From: Euplotes aediculatus
Taxonomy: Eukaryota > Ciliophora > Spirotrichea > Euplotida > Euplotidae
Length of the DNA stretch: 28,755 nt
Assembly (NCBI GenBank): GCA_030463445.1
Contig: JAQGFW010003750.1
Coordinates: 1-28,755, forward strand
Direction: 5' to 3'
The notes beneath the pieces are model-generated. The model did not search any database. It was given only the letters and a program-made list of their open reading frames with translations, and was not told the origin of the DNA. Position numbers and translations under genes: made by a program. How positions within the stretch are numbered: position 1 is the stretch's first letter; each line of letters begins with the position of its first letter. Shown piece after piece: positions 7,705 through 16,388 of the stretch.

Positions 7705-8982
7705 TTATTGATTTTTATAAACATTGAAATATTTATAATGTGTAATTGAACTGCCTGCAATTCCTATTGTCAGCAGGTAGACCAGTAAGGTTTCCGGAAT
7801 TACCCGGTAACGAATGGTAGCACCGGGGAAGGGTACTGTATAACCTATTGAAAGATAAAAACTTATGCTAAAGAACAGGAGCGTCCATAACAATGCATGG
7901 GGAACCAGCTCCGTTCTCCCCGGAAAGCGGCGTAAAACCAGGGAAATGAGCATACATATTATAAAAATATTTTGTGCAACCATGGCGTATTGCAAGAGCC
8001 CTTTTGCTTCCCAGGGATACGGTCGCAATAGGATATTATCCAGGGCTGCCGGAAGATTCCGGACATAACTTAATGGAGCCGCAGTAAGTACTGGCAAATC
8101 AATGCGGGTATTGCCCTTCAGATTAAAAAATTCCTGCTGCACCACGGCTACTGCTTTTGGTAAATTCAGAGGTGCCGGTAAGGCTGCACTGGCAAAGAAC
8201 AGGCCCAATGAAACTAGCGTGATTCCCAAAAATGCTTTTTTGAGCGGCCATTTATTCTGCACCACCAGCCACCAGGCAATACAGAATGGTACTAGTAAAA
8301 AAGCAAAACTTGCTTTTATAGTAGCCATTCCCACAAAGGCAAGGGCCGCCAGCCAATAGTTGAATTTTCCTTGTTGTACCTGCCATTGCCAGTATAAGCG
8401 GGATACAAAGAGACTGAAAAAGAAAAACAGCATGGCATCACTCCTCAGGCCGCTGAGCCAGAACAAGGCTGGCGGATAAAAAAACACGACCAGAAAGGTC
8501 CATTTTTTATAGGCAGGTAACTGGTTCGCCAATACCTGGTACAGCCAGAAGCTTCCCCAGAAACTGATAAAACTGAATGCTACCATATTGATGTAAAAAT
8601 TCCCCTGAGAGAAAAAATTAAACAGTCCCAATGGTTTATTGATGATTGCTTTTTCCAGTTTCATCCTGAAATAGGGCAGGCCCTCTCTCCAACCCAACTC
8701 ATGGATATACTGCCGCAGGTCTACTTCGTACACAAAAAACCGAAGCGGATTGATTTTGAGCTGTTCCCACTCTGCCAGCGTATCCGCGTGAATTACCCAG
8801 GTATCATCTCCTCCGAACAGATTCAGAAATAACCAGCCATAAAAACAGCCCATTATGACTTTACTGATAAATACCCAGGCCAATTGACCGGGTGTTAGTC
8901 CATATAGCGTATTTTTCATCAAACGGGCCAGCACAAAGTAAAAGAAGACCAAGGCTATAAGGAACAGAATATAATTTATCAT
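7705..8982 (-). CDS. Multi-pass membrane protein, possible GT-C-type glycosyltransferase
   Basis: A 425-residue integral membrane protein with roughly ten hydrophobic segments. After the first two segments comes an extra-membrane loop starting FGGDDTWVIHAD (Asp59/Asp60). An acidic pair in the first large loop is a feature of GT-C lipid-linked sugar transferases, but this alone is weak evidence. FYPPALFWLSGLRSDAMLFF in the middle resembles the 'PPA..W..G..sD' segment of bacterial PMT-like proteins. Its 5' end faces a GT4 glycosyltransferase across a 55-base divergent gap, and another transferase gene lies beyond, which supports an envelope-glycan role. I do not recognise a named family with confidence. 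Confidence 0.7.
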   Translation of the reverse strand: MINYILFLIALVFFYFVLARLMKNTLYGLTPGQLAWVFISKVIMGCFYGWLFLNLFGGDDTWVIHADTLAEWEQLKINPLRFFVYEVDLRQYIHELGWREGLPYFRMKLEKAIINKPLGLFNFFSQGNFYINMVAFSFISFWGSFWLYQVLANQLPAYKKWTFLVVFFYPPALFWLSGLRSDAMLFFFFSLFVSRLYWQWQVQQGKFNYWLAALAFVGMATIKASFAFLLVPFCIAWWLVVQNKWPLKKAFLGITLVSLGLFFASAALPAPLNLPKAVAVVQQEFFNLKGNTRIDLPVLTAAPLSYVRNLPAALDNILLRPYPWEAKGLLQYAMVAQNIFIICMLISLVLRRFPGRTELVPHALLWTLLFFSISFYLSIGYTVPFPGATIRYRVIPETLLVYLLTIGIAGSSITHYKYFNVYKNQ

Positions 8983-9000
8983 CGTTTCCCCGAATTGTCT

Positions 9001-9018
9001 TCAAATCTATACATTTGA
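9001..9018. promoter_or_regulatory. Overlapping divergent -7 boxes within an inverted repeat
   Basis: TCAAAT (9001-9006) and ATTTGA (9013-9018) form a perfect 6-bp inverted repeat. Because of this symmetry, the same bases carry a TAnnTTTG box on each strand: TACATTTG at 9010-9017 (plus, towards the GT4 gene at 9038) and TAGATTTG at 9009-9002 (minus, towards the membrane protein starting at 8982). On the plus strand TTTC at 8985-8988 lies 21 bases upstream, a fair -33 match; no -33 element is clear for the minus strand. Confidence 0.5.
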
Positions 9019-9037
9019 GAGATTAATATTTGATTTA

Positions 9038-10165
9038 GTGAGCGATAGAAAGAATTTGAAGATCGCATTCGTATCCAATAACGCGTGGTCGATCTATAAT
9101 TTCCGGATAGATATTGTAAAAACACTGATTGCTGACGGCCATGAAATAATTATTATAACACCCCATAATTCTTATGTCGATAATATTATTGCAATTGGCT
9201 GTACACATATAGCCATTGATTTCGACAATAAAACAATTAACCCGGTATCGGATCTGAAATTACTGCTGAATCTGAAAAAGCTGTATAAACAACTTCAACC
9301 CGATCTGATTTTTCATTATGTGGCCAAACCTAATATTTATGGAACCTATGCCGCGCACCAGGTGGGTATTCCTTCTGTAGCCATTATTACGGGATTGGGT
9401 TTTGCATTTTCCAAAAAGAACCTGCTTTATAAGATCATCAAACAGTTGTATAGATTTTCGCTAAGGGGTGCCAGGGAAGTCCTGTTTTTAAATAATGAAG
9501 ACGCCCTGTTATTTGTTCGCGAGCATATTGTGCCGCTTCAAAAAATAAATGTCCTGCCAGGCGAAGGTGTAAACACCCAGTTTTTTCATCCGCCGGCTGT
9601 TCGCACTCCCAATAAAACCTTCACCTTTCTTATGTCCTGCCGCCTGCTTAAAAGCAAAGGGGTGGAAATTTTTGTTGAGGCAAGCCGCCTGTTGAAAGTA
9701 AAGGAGTATCAGTTTGAATCGGTGGTGCTTGGTTTCTTTGAAGAAAACCATCCGGATTCCATACCGGCAGCGAAAGTGGAGCATTGGCAGGCACAGGGAC
9801 TTATTAATTTTATTGGCTTCAGGGAGGATGTTCGCCCATTTTTAAGCAGTGCCGATGCCTTTGTTTTTCCATCCTACTATAATGAAGGTGTTCCTCGCAG
9901 TCTGCTGGAAGCAGCCAGTATGGAATTGCCGATTATCACCACTAATAACAAAGGTTGCAGGGATGTGGTGGAAGATGGCGTAAATGGTTTTTTATGCCAG
10001 GTTCAGGATCCCTTCGACCTGGCCAAAAAAATGGAGGAGATGATCTTGCTGAGTGAACAGGATCGCTTGCAGATGGGGCAGAAAGGCAGGGAGAAAATTA
10101 TCAGCCGTTTTTGCATCGACAAAGTAATTCACGAATACCGGAGAATTATTGCGCAGTTATCCTGA
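9038..10165 (+). CDS. Glycosyltransferase, GT4 family (GT-B fold)
   Basis: Transfers a sugar from a nucleotide sugar onto a glycan or lipid acceptor at the cytoplasmic face. The 375-residue protein has the N-terminal acceptor domain (LKIAFVSNNAWSIYNFR, ITGLGFAFS) and the C-terminal donor domain (FTFLMSCRLLKSKGVEIFVE, INFIGFREDVRPFLSSADAF). The GT4 EX7E motif is YNEGVPRSLLEAAS, Glu283 and Glu291. It most resembles GT4 enzymes of exopolysaccharide and O-antigen loci. The start is GTG at 9038, 20 bases after a TAnnTTTG box. Its last 20 bases overlap the end of the convergent gene on the minus strand. The donor sugar cannot be told. Confidence 0.92.
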   Translation: MSDRKNLKIAFVSNNAWSIYNFRIDIVKTLIADGHEIIIITPHNSYVDNIIAIGCTHIAIDFDNKTINPVSDLKLLLNLKKLYKQLQPDLIFHYVAKPNIYGTYAAHQVGIPSVAIITGLGFAFSKKNLLYKIIKQLYRFSLRGAREVLFLNNEDALLFVREHIVPLQKINVLPGEGVNTQFFHPPAVRTPNKTFTFLMSCRLLKSKGVEIFVEASRLLKVKEYQFESVVLGFFEENHPDSIPAAKVEHWQAQGLINFIGFREDVRPFLSSADAFVFPSYYNEGVPRSLLEAASMELPIITTNNKGCRDVVEDGVNGFLCQVQDPFDLAKKMEEMILLSEQDRLQMGQKGREKIISRFCIDKVIHEYRRIIAQLS

Positions 10166-11072
10166 TTTCCGGATAATATCCCTGCTGTTTCAAAAAAGCT
10201 AGTATTCCGGATCGCTCCAGTTGATACTCCATGGTCCATTCCCTCAGGTCAGGTTGTTCATACGGAAACTGCTCAATGGCAGTAAAGCTGATTTTCGGTG
10301 CCCTTGTATCGACCATATAATAGGCACCCCCGTATCTTTCCCTGAACTCATGCACCCACTCGTAACTGGTACTTATAATGCCAATTCCTGCCGCCGCATA
10401 GGCCAGTAATTTTGAAGAAGGCTGCTGATTAAAGGGGGATTTATCCGGTTGATAATTGATTCCAAACCGGGCCTGGCGCAATAGCGCATGAACCTCTTCC
10501 GGATGAACTTTTCCATGAAACCGGATCCATGGATAGTTGTATTCCTTTTCCAGTTCTTCTCTCGCAGGTGCAAGCACGAGCAGTTTTTTGTTTTCCAGCG
10601 GGCCTCCAGGCAAAAACCAGTTGAGCCATTTTTCTGGCTCCCGGCTTTTCTCTACTGTACCCGCGTACACGAAATCATATTTTTTTTCAGGATTGACTGT
10701 ATTTTTTCCTGGCAGGAATATCGTACTCCGGATACCCCAGGGAACTTCGTCCCTGAAATTCAAGCCTGTCCTCGTAAACTCATTCAAAAAAATCCGGAAA
10801 TCTGGTTGGGTATTGAGGGCTTTTTTCAGGCGATCCTTCAATTTTGCAAAGGGGGCCGCAGATAATGAGGCATATTCATGAATGACCAAAGCTGCAGGAT
10901 GCTGCCGTCGCCGATGCATGCCTAAAAAATGCCATTCGATATCCGGTTTCAGAGTAGCAACAGCGTCCGGACCACATTCAATTATTGTATAGCCAATCGC
11001 TTCAAAATAGGTACGATAGGCTGCGATTTCTGGTAAAATGGCGTCTCTCCTGTGAATAAATGCAATGGTCAT
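10146..11072 (-). CDS. Glycosyltransferase-like protein (GT-B donor half)
   Basis: A 308-residue protein resembling bacterial GT-B glycosyltransferases. The first half begins MTIAFIHRRDAILPEIAAYR and holds the Rossmann-like start; the second half has YDFVYAGTVEKSREPEKW, a WIRFHGKVHPEEVHALLRQA segment (strand-helix of the donor domain) and FNQQPSSKLLAYAAAGIGII, which resembles the donor-site SsKlleYaAaGiPii segment. It lacks a clear EX7E motif. Its stop overlaps the GT4 gene by 20 bases, tail to tail. Its ATG is 103 bases from purL on the opposite strand, with its own TAnnTTTG box. It probably works in the same surface-glycan process as the neighbouring transferase; that link is inference. Confidence 0.75.
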   Translation of the reverse strand: MTIAFIHRRDAILPEIAAYRTYFEAIGYTIIECGPDAVATLKPDIEWHFLGMHRRRQHPAALVIHEYASLSAAPFAKLKDRLKKALNTQPDFRIFLNEFTRTGLNFRDEVPWGIRSTIFLPGKNTVNPEKKYDFVYAGTVEKSREPEKWLNWFLPGGPLENKKLLVLAPAREELEKEYNYPWIRFHGKVHPEEVHALLRQARFGINYQPDKSPFNQQPSSKLLAYAAAGIGIISTSYEWVHEFRERYGGAYYMVDTRAPKISFTAIEQFPYEQPDLREWTMEYQLERSGILAFLKQQGYYPEIRITAQ

Positions 11073-11080
11073 GGCGAATT

Positions 11081-11088
11081 CAAAAATA
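11081..11088 (-). promoter_or_regulatory. -7 promoter box for the minus-strand glycosyltransferase
   Basis: Read on the minus strand, 11088-11081 is TATTTTTG, a perfect TAnnTTTG match ending 9 bases before the ATG at 11072. The leader would be only a few bases. No good -33 element is visible. Confidence 0.42.
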
Positions 11089-11114
11089 GGTTATGTAAAT
11101 AAAACTCCTTCCCA

Positions 11115-11146
11115 TTTCACCGGCTCAGTCCGGTACCTTACCTTTG
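11115..11146 (+). promoter_or_regulatory. Bacteroidetes-type promoter of purL
   Basis: TACCTTTG at 11139-11146 is a perfect TAnnTTTG -7 element, and TTTC at 11115-11118 lies 20 bases upstream as a near-consensus -33 element. The purL ATG at 11175 is 28 bases past the -7 box. Confidence 0.6.
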
Positions 11147-11174
11147 CGCTTTCTTACACCATCCGCCAACAAAC

Positions 11175-13406
11175 ATGGAAGTAACCGTAACAACCGCCCA
11201 GCAATTGCGCCTTACAGCAGAAGAGTTTGAACTGATCAAAGAAAAACTGGGCCGTACGCCAAATTTTAATGAACTGTGTGCTTTTTCCGGCATGTGGAGT
11301 GAGCACTGCTCCTATAAAAACTCCATCAAATGGCTCAAAACCCTGCCCCGCGAAGGCGGTAAAATGCTGGTTGCCGCCGGTGAGGAGAATGCCGGACTCA
11401 TGGATATGGGCGACGGATATGGAGTTGTATTCAAAATTGAAAGCCATAACCACCCCTCCGCCATTGAACCGTTTCAGGGCGCTGCTACCGGGGTAGGTGG
11501 CATTCATCGCGATATTTTTACCATGGGCGCCCGTCCGGTCGCAGCCCTGAACTCCCTGCGCTTTGGTAAGTTGCAGGAAGCCAAAACCCAGCACCTGCTC
11601 GGCGGTGTAGTGCATGGTATCGGGCATTATGGAAATTGCTTTGGTGTTCCAACCGTTGGAGGGGAAATCTACTTTGAACAATGTTATCATACCAACCCCC
11701 TCGTGAACGCAATGAGTGTGGGTGTTGTTAAGGCAGGAGGTACGGTAAGTGCCACGGCCGAAGGAATCGGTAACCCGGTACTATTTGTTGGTTCCGCAAC
11801 CGGAAAGGATGGAATCGGAGGCGCGTCTTTTGCCTCGGCTGATATTACCGCTGAAAGTGCTGAAGAACTGCCGGCCGTTCAGGTTGGCGATCCCTTCCAG
11901 GAAAAGAAATTACTGGAGGCCTGCCTGGAAGTCATCCAGACTGGTGCTGTTGTTGGCATGCAGGATATGGGTGCAGCAGGTATCATCTGTTCTACTGCCG
12001 AAATGAGTGCAAAGGGAAAAGTAGGGATGCATATCGACCTGGAGAAAGTACCTACCCGCCAGGCCAATATGAAAACATGGGAACTATTGCTTAGTGAAAG
12101 CCAGGAACGTATGCTGATGGTTGTTGAAAAGGGAAAGGAAGCTGTTGTTGAAGCTATCTTCGAAAAATGGGACCTGCCCTGCTCGGTGATCGGTTCAGTT
12201 ACCGGCGATGGCATCCTGAATTTTTATATGCATGGTGAACTGGAAGCATCTATCCCGGCAGAAGTATTAGTACTGGGTGGTGGTGCTCCGCAATATGACC
12301 GGAGTTATGAAACACCGGCTTATTTTGAAAAAATCAAGCAGTTTGATCCCGCTTCTATTCAACAGCCGGCTGATTATAAAAAAGTAGCGCAGCAATTGGT
12401 AAACCTGCCGAATATCGCTTCCAAGCGCTGGGTCTATACACAATACGATAGTATGGTGGGTACCGGCAATACATCTACCAATGCGCCCAGTGATGCTGCT
12501 GTTGTATTGGCCAAACCTTCTGATAAAGCATTAGCTGTTACTACAGACTGCAACAGCCGTTATGTATATGCCGACCCCTACAAAGGGGCTATGATTGCCG
12601 TTGCTGAAGCTGCCCGTAACATCGTTTGTTCCGGAGGTGAGCCTCTGGGTGTTACCAACTGCCTCAATTTTGGCAACCCCTATGATCCGCAGGTGTATTA
12701 TCAGTTTGTTCATGCTATCAAAGGCATGGGCGATGCCTGTCGCCGTTTCAATACGCCTGTTACCGGTGGTAATGTCAGCTTTTACAACCAGAACCCCGAT
12801 GGCCCCGTATACCCAACTCCAACTATTGGAATGGTGGGACTACTGGATTCCTACAAAGACCGCATGACTCTTGGTTTCCAGGAAGCCGGTGACCTGATTT
12901 ACCTGGTGGGCAAAGCAACCAATGATATCAACAGTTCAGAATACCTGCATAAAATTGCGGGTGTGGAATATTCTCCGGCTCCTCATTTTGAACTGGAAGA
13001 AGAATTCCAGTTGCAGGCTACCCTGCTTCAACTGATTCGTGCCAAACAAATCCGTTCGGCTCATGATATCAGTGAAGGTGGTTTGTTTATTACATTGCTT
13101 GAAAGCAGTTTTGTAAATGGCCTGGGCTTCACTATTCAAACAGATGCTTCCATCCGGAAAGATGCAGAGCTGTTTGGGGAAGGTCAAAGCCGCGTAGTGG
13201 TTTCTGTCAAGCCTTCTCAACAAGCAGCATTTGAAGCGCATCTTGGAAACGGTGAATTTCGGTTACTCGGTACTGTTACTAATGGTGAAATCGGAATCGA
13301 TGGAGAGAACTGGGGCGCTGTATCGGAGTGGAAGAATCAGTACGATACGGTGATTGAAAAATTACTGGCCGGACATGAATCTGAACATGCTTTAAGTGCG
13401 CTTTAA
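11175..13406 (+). CDS. purL: Phosphoribosylformylglycinamidine synthase, PurL subunit
   Basis: Fourth step of de novo purine synthesis: converts FGAR, ATP and glutamine-derived ammonia to FGAM. At 743 residues it is the small PurL form, which needs separate PurQ (glutaminase) and PurS; neither is in this window. Motifs: WSEHCSYKNS with the conserved His44, FKIESHNHPSAIEPFQGAAT for ATP/Mg binding, VGMQDMGAAGI, and a second AIRS-like half with VTTDCNSRYVYADPYKG and NPVTGGNVSFYNQ-type sequence. It has a good promoter and is followed by the PAS/kinase-like gene after only 15 bases, so that gene is probably co-transcribed. Confidence 0.97.
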   Translation: MEVTVTTAQQLRLTAEEFELIKEKLGRTPNFNELCAFSGMWSEHCSYKNSIKWLKTLPREGGKMLVAAGEENAGLMDMGDGYGVVFKIESHNHPSAIEPFQGAATGVGGIHRDIFTMGARPVAALNSLRFGKLQEAKTQHLLGGVVHGIGHYGNCFGVPTVGGEIYFEQCYHTNPLVNAMSVGVVKAGGTVSATAEGIGNPVLFVGSATGKDGIGGASFASADITAESAEELPAVQVGDPFQEKKLLEACLEVIQTGAVVGMQDMGAAGIICSTAEMSAKGKVGMHIDLEKVPTRQANMKTWELLLSESQERMLMVVEKGKEAVVEAIFEKWDLPCSVIGSVTGDGILNFYMHGELEASIPAEVLVLGGGAPQYDRSYETPAYFEKIKQFDPASIQQPADYKKVAQQLVNLPNIASKRWVYTQYDSMVGTGNTSTNAPSDAAVVLAKPSDKALAVTTDCNSRYVYADPYKGAMIAVAEAARNIVCSGGEPLGVTNCLNFGNPYDPQVYYQFVHAIKGMGDACRRFNTPVTGGNVSFYNQNPDGPVYPTPTIGMVGLLDSYKDRMTLGFQEAGDLIYLVGKATNDINSSEYLHKIAGVEYSPAPHFELEEEFQLQATLLQLIRAKQIRSAHDISEGGLFITLLESSFVNGLGFTIQTDASIRKDAELFGEGQSRVVVSVKPSQQAAFEAHLGNGEFRLLGTVTNGEIGIDGENWGAVSEWKNQYDTVIEKLLAGHESEHALSAL

Positions 13407-13421
13407 TCTGTAATTCCAATA

Positions 13422-14435
13422 ATGGCTTCGGTTAGTGATTTATTCCAGTTATTTGAACTGACTCCCGACCTTGTGTGCATAGCAGGGAAGGATGGTTATT
13501 TCAGAAAAATCAATAATGCCGTTATTGAAAAACTGGGCTACACGGAAGAGGAGCTTTTTTCCCGGTTAATTTCCAGTTTTGTTCACCCCGATGACCGGGA
13601 AGAAACCGCCCGTACACGAAATGAATTAATTGGAGGAAGGTCTCTGCTGAATTTTGAAAACAGGTACATTACCAAAAACGGGGCGGTTATATGGCTGGAA
13701 TGGACCTCCATTTATCATCCGGATAAAGAACTCGTTTTCGCTATTGCAAAAGATATTACCAAGCGGAAAATTGTAGAAAAAGACATTGAGGCCGAATATC
13801 ATAAGTTTAAAAGTCTGGCTAGCCATTTCAAAACCAGCATGGAAGCGGACCGGAAATTTCTGGCGGCTGAATTGCATGAAGAGATGGCACAACTGGCCTC
13901 AGTAATCAGAATGGATATAGACTGGGTAGTTCGCAGGGAAGATAATTTGTCGCCCGCAAGTAAAAACCGGATGGAGCATGCCGCCGGAATTACAGAATTG
14001 CTGATTGCCACTATCCGTCGGATTACGTTTAGTATTGGCTCTACCATGTTGGGACATGTTGGTCTCAAAGCTACACTCGACTGGCAATGCAGGGAGTTCG
14101 CCCTGCTTAGCGGAGTTCCCTGTAAATTCCTCAGTAGTTTGGATGAGTCTACCCGGCTGGGTGAGATAGAACTTGATTTTCTTCGCATCTGCCAGGAAGC
14201 ACTGACCTCCATCATGATGAATACCGAAGTACGCCAGGTGGGTCTCGCATTGGACCAGATTGGCGTAAAAATCTATCTTACCATACAGGTCGACTACAAA
14301 GTCATAATCAACAGGGAATTATTTTCCGATAGTCTGGACCGCATCCGCGACCGCGCCAGTTATATTAACGGGCATACCGAAATTGAGCTGGATCCTGATA
14401 GCTGTACCATCATCCGGGTGATTGTAGATAAATAA
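13422..14435 (+). CDS. PAS-domain protein with degenerate histidine-kinase module
   Basis: A 337-residue soluble protein with no membrane segment. Residues ~5-115 are a PAS/PAC sensor domain (LTPDLVCIAGKDGYFRKINN, FVHPDDRE, LVFAIAKDITKRK). Residues ~140-200 resemble a HisKA_3 dimerisation helix with the candidate phospho-acceptor His152 in AAELHEEMAQLASVIRMD. The C-terminus aligns with the NarX/LuxR-partner HATPase_c fold through FLRICQEALTSIMM and RIRDRASYINGHTEIEL, but the N-box Asn is Ser263, the DNGxG box reads QVDYKVI, and the final glycines before the GT-type motif are missing (DPDSCT). ATP binding therefore looks lost. No response regulator is adjacent. It follows purL by 15 bases. PAS and kinase ancestry are firm; the lack of activity is inference. 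Confidence 0.82.
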   Translation: MASVSDLFQLFELTPDLVCIAGKDGYFRKINNAVIEKLGYTEEELFSRLISSFVHPDDREETARTRNELIGGRSLLNFENRYITKNGAVIWLEWTSIYHPDKELVFAIAKDITKRKIVEKDIEAEYHKFKSLASHFKTSMEADRKFLAAELHEEMAQLASVIRMDIDWVVRREDNLSPASKNRMEHAAGITELLIATIRRITFSIGSTMLGHVGLKATLDWQCREFALLSGVPCKFLSSLDESTRLGEIELDFLRICQEALTSIMMNTEVRQVGLALDQIGVKIYLTIQVDYKVIINRELFSDSLDRIRDRASYINGHTEIELDPDSCTIIRVIVDK

Positions 14436-14464
14436 GTTATACTTTCCCTTAGTACCTTTAGGGC

Positions 14465-15445
14465 ATGGACAATAAATCTGTTATTGTAGTAACCGGAGCA
14501 GCCGGATTCATCGGAAGTTGCCTGGTGGGCTACCTGAATCTGAAAGGTTACTCGAACCTGGTATTGGTAGATGATTTTACGAAAGCTGAAAAGGAATCAA
14601 ACCTGACCGGTAAAAAGTTTATAGAGAAAGTGGAACGCGCTGTTTTTTTCGAATGGCTGCAACAGCATCGTCCGAATATAGCCTTCATCTTCCATCTGGG
14701 TGCAAGAACAGATACTACAGAATTTGATTACAGTATTCATCAGCAACTGAATGTTGAATACTCCCAGAAGATCTGGAATTACTGCGTGGTTCACAGTGTT
14801 CCTTTGGTATATGCCTCTTCTGCAGCTACCTATGGAAACGGAGAATGGGGATACGATGATTCACATGAACTTCCCTTCCGGCTGGAACCCCTCAATCCAT
14901 ACGGCGTTTCCAAAAATGAATTTGACAAGTGGGTATTGCATGAGTCTACGCATCCACCTTTCTGGGCCGGATTGAAATTTTTTAATGTGTACGGTCCGAA
15001 TGAATATCATAAAGGCAGGATGGCCTCCGTTATCTGGCATGCCTTTAACCAGATTCGCGAACAGGGTTTTATGCGGCTGTTCCGGTCGCATCGCCCCGAT
15101 TTTAAAGACGGACAGCAATTGCGCGACTTCATCTATGTAATGGATATTTTAAAAGTGTGTTTCTGGCTGATGGAAAACCAGCCCGTTTCCGGACTGTATA
15201 ACCTGGGAACAGGGGAGGCAAGGAGTTTTGAGGACCTTGTAAAAGCAACCTTTGCCGGTGTTGGGAAAGAACCCAAAATCGAGTTTATTGATATGCCAGA
15301 AGATATCCGGGAGAAATACCAATATTTTACCGAGGCCAATATGGGTAAATTAAGGGCAGCCGGCTACAATGAGCCATTTTATTCCCTGGAGAAAGGAGTG
15401 GAGGATTACGTGCGCAATTACCTGGCCGGCAACCACTATTATTAA
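14465..15445 (+). CDS. hldD: ADP-L-glycero-D-manno-heptose 6-epimerase
   Basis: Last step in making the heptose donor for lipopolysaccharide inner core: epimerises ADP-D-glycero- to ADP-L-glycero-manno-heptose. The 326-residue protein is a short-chain dehydrogenase of the extended type, with the NAD(P)-binding TGAAGFIGSCL near the N-terminus and the catalytic Tyr146-x3-Lys150 in NPYGVSKNEFDKW. Family marks include FHLGARTDTTE, SSAATYGNG, FFNVYGPNEYHKGRMASV and QLRDFIYVMD. It starts at ATG 14465. A TACCTTTA sequence at 14453-14460 is a one-mismatch -7 box but would leave almost no leader. proC follows after 18 bases. Confidence 0.95.
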   Translation: MDNKSVIVVTGAAGFIGSCLVGYLNLKGYSNLVLVDDFTKAEKESNLTGKKFIEKVERAVFFEWLQQHRPNIAFIFHLGARTDTTEFDYSIHQQLNVEYSQKIWNYCVVHSVPLVYASSAATYGNGEWGYDDSHELPFRLEPLNPYGVSKNEFDKWVLHESTHPPFWAGLKFFNVYGPNEYHKGRMASVIWHAFNQIREQGFMRLFRSHRPDFKDGQQLRDFIYVMDILKVCFWLMENQPVSGLYNLGTGEARSFEDLVKATFAGVGKEPKIEFIDMPEDIREKYQYFTEANMGKLRAAGYNEPFYSLEKGVEDYVRNYLAGNHYY

Positions 15446-15463
15446 AGCAAGCAAGTTGAATAT

Positions 15464-16267
15464 ATGAGCAAAACAATCGCCATCATAGGAGGGGGAAACC
15501 TCGGACTGTCCATTGCGGAAGGATTGACAGCAGGAGGATTTATGGCTCCCGGACAAGTTACCATTACGCGGCGCAATACTACTCTTTTACAGCCTTACCA
15601 ACAGCAGGGCATGACCATAACCAGTGACAACCCGGCCGCTGCAGCAGCAGCCGATGTAATTCTGCTGGCCATAAAACCGTTTCAGATCCGGGAAGTGATC
15701 CGTGAAATCGCACCCTACCTTTCAGCAGACAAACTATTGATTTCAGTAGTAACCGGTGTAAGCATGCAGGAAATGAAGAGTGAGCTGCAGGAGAATAAAT
15801 TACCGGCCCTGTTTCGGGCCATGCCCAATACAGCAGTGGCCATTCGGGAAAGTATGACCTGCCTCAGCCATTCCGGCGCGCAGCAGGATCAGGTAGACTG
15901 GGTACTGGAATTATTTAACCAGGTAGGCAGGGTAGTGATAATTGATGAAAAACTGATGGATGCCGCTACCGTGCTCGGAGCCTGCGGAACCGCCTATGCC
16001 ATGCGGTATATCCGGGCTAATATTCAGGGAGGGATAGAAATTGGTTTTGATGCTAAAACCGCCAGCCTTATTGCCGCCCAAACCGTTAAGGGCGCAGCAG
16101 AATTGCTCCTGCAGAAAGGTACCCACCCGGAATATGAAATCGATAAGGTGACCACTCCTAAAGGTTGTACCATTGCCGGACTCAATGAAATGGAACACCA
16201 GGGCTTCAGCTCCTCACTTATTAAAGGGATATCGGCCAGTTATGTGAAAATTCAGGCGGATAAATAA
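15464..16267 (+). CDS. proC: Pyrroline-5-carboxylate reductase
   Basis: Reduces 1-pyrroline-5-carboxylate to proline with NAD(P)H, the last step of proline synthesis. The 267-residue length is normal. The Rossmann motif is IAIIGGGNLGLSIA (Gly9-Gly14), followed by VILLAIKPFQ, FRAMPNTAVAIRES, and the C-terminal dimerisation domain with LGACGTAYAMRYI and the signature VTTPKGCTIAGLNEME. It starts 18 bases after hldD and ends before a 121-base gap. The gap holds a weak CCTA/TAGG repeat at 16321-16333 that I do not count as a terminator. Confidence 0.95.
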   Translation: MSKTIAIIGGGNLGLSIAEGLTAGGFMAPGQVTITRRNTTLLQPYQQQGMTITSDNPAAAAAADVILLAIKPFQIREVIREIAPYLSADKLLISVVTGVSMQEMKSELQENKLPALFRAMPNTAVAIRESMTCLSHSGAQQDQVDWVLELFNQVGRVVIIDEKLMDAATVLGACGTAYAMRYIRANIQGGIEIGFDAKTASLIAAQTVKGAAELLLQKGTHPEYEIDKVTTPKGCTIAGLNEMEHQGFSSSLIKGISASYVKIQADK

Positions 16268-16342
16268 TATTTGCTTTAATTGTTCGTTTTAGATTCAGGA
16301 GACCGGTATAAGGGAATTCACCTAGATATTAGGATTTTTTAA

Positions 16343-16350
16343 TACCTTCG
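16343..16350 (+). promoter_or_regulatory. Possible -7 box before the small gene
   Basis: TACCTTCG matches TAnnTTTG with one mismatch. It lies 38 bases before ATG 16389. The same TAnnTTCG variant occurs before yidC. No -33 element is evident. Confidence 0.3.
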
Positions 16351-16388
16351 CCCTACCCAAACCTGTGAATAACTTAGAATCTAATAGT

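Noticed and set aside
16321-16333. CCTA-N5-TAGG followed by T6 after proC
   Set aside because: A four-base stem is too short for an intrinsic terminator.
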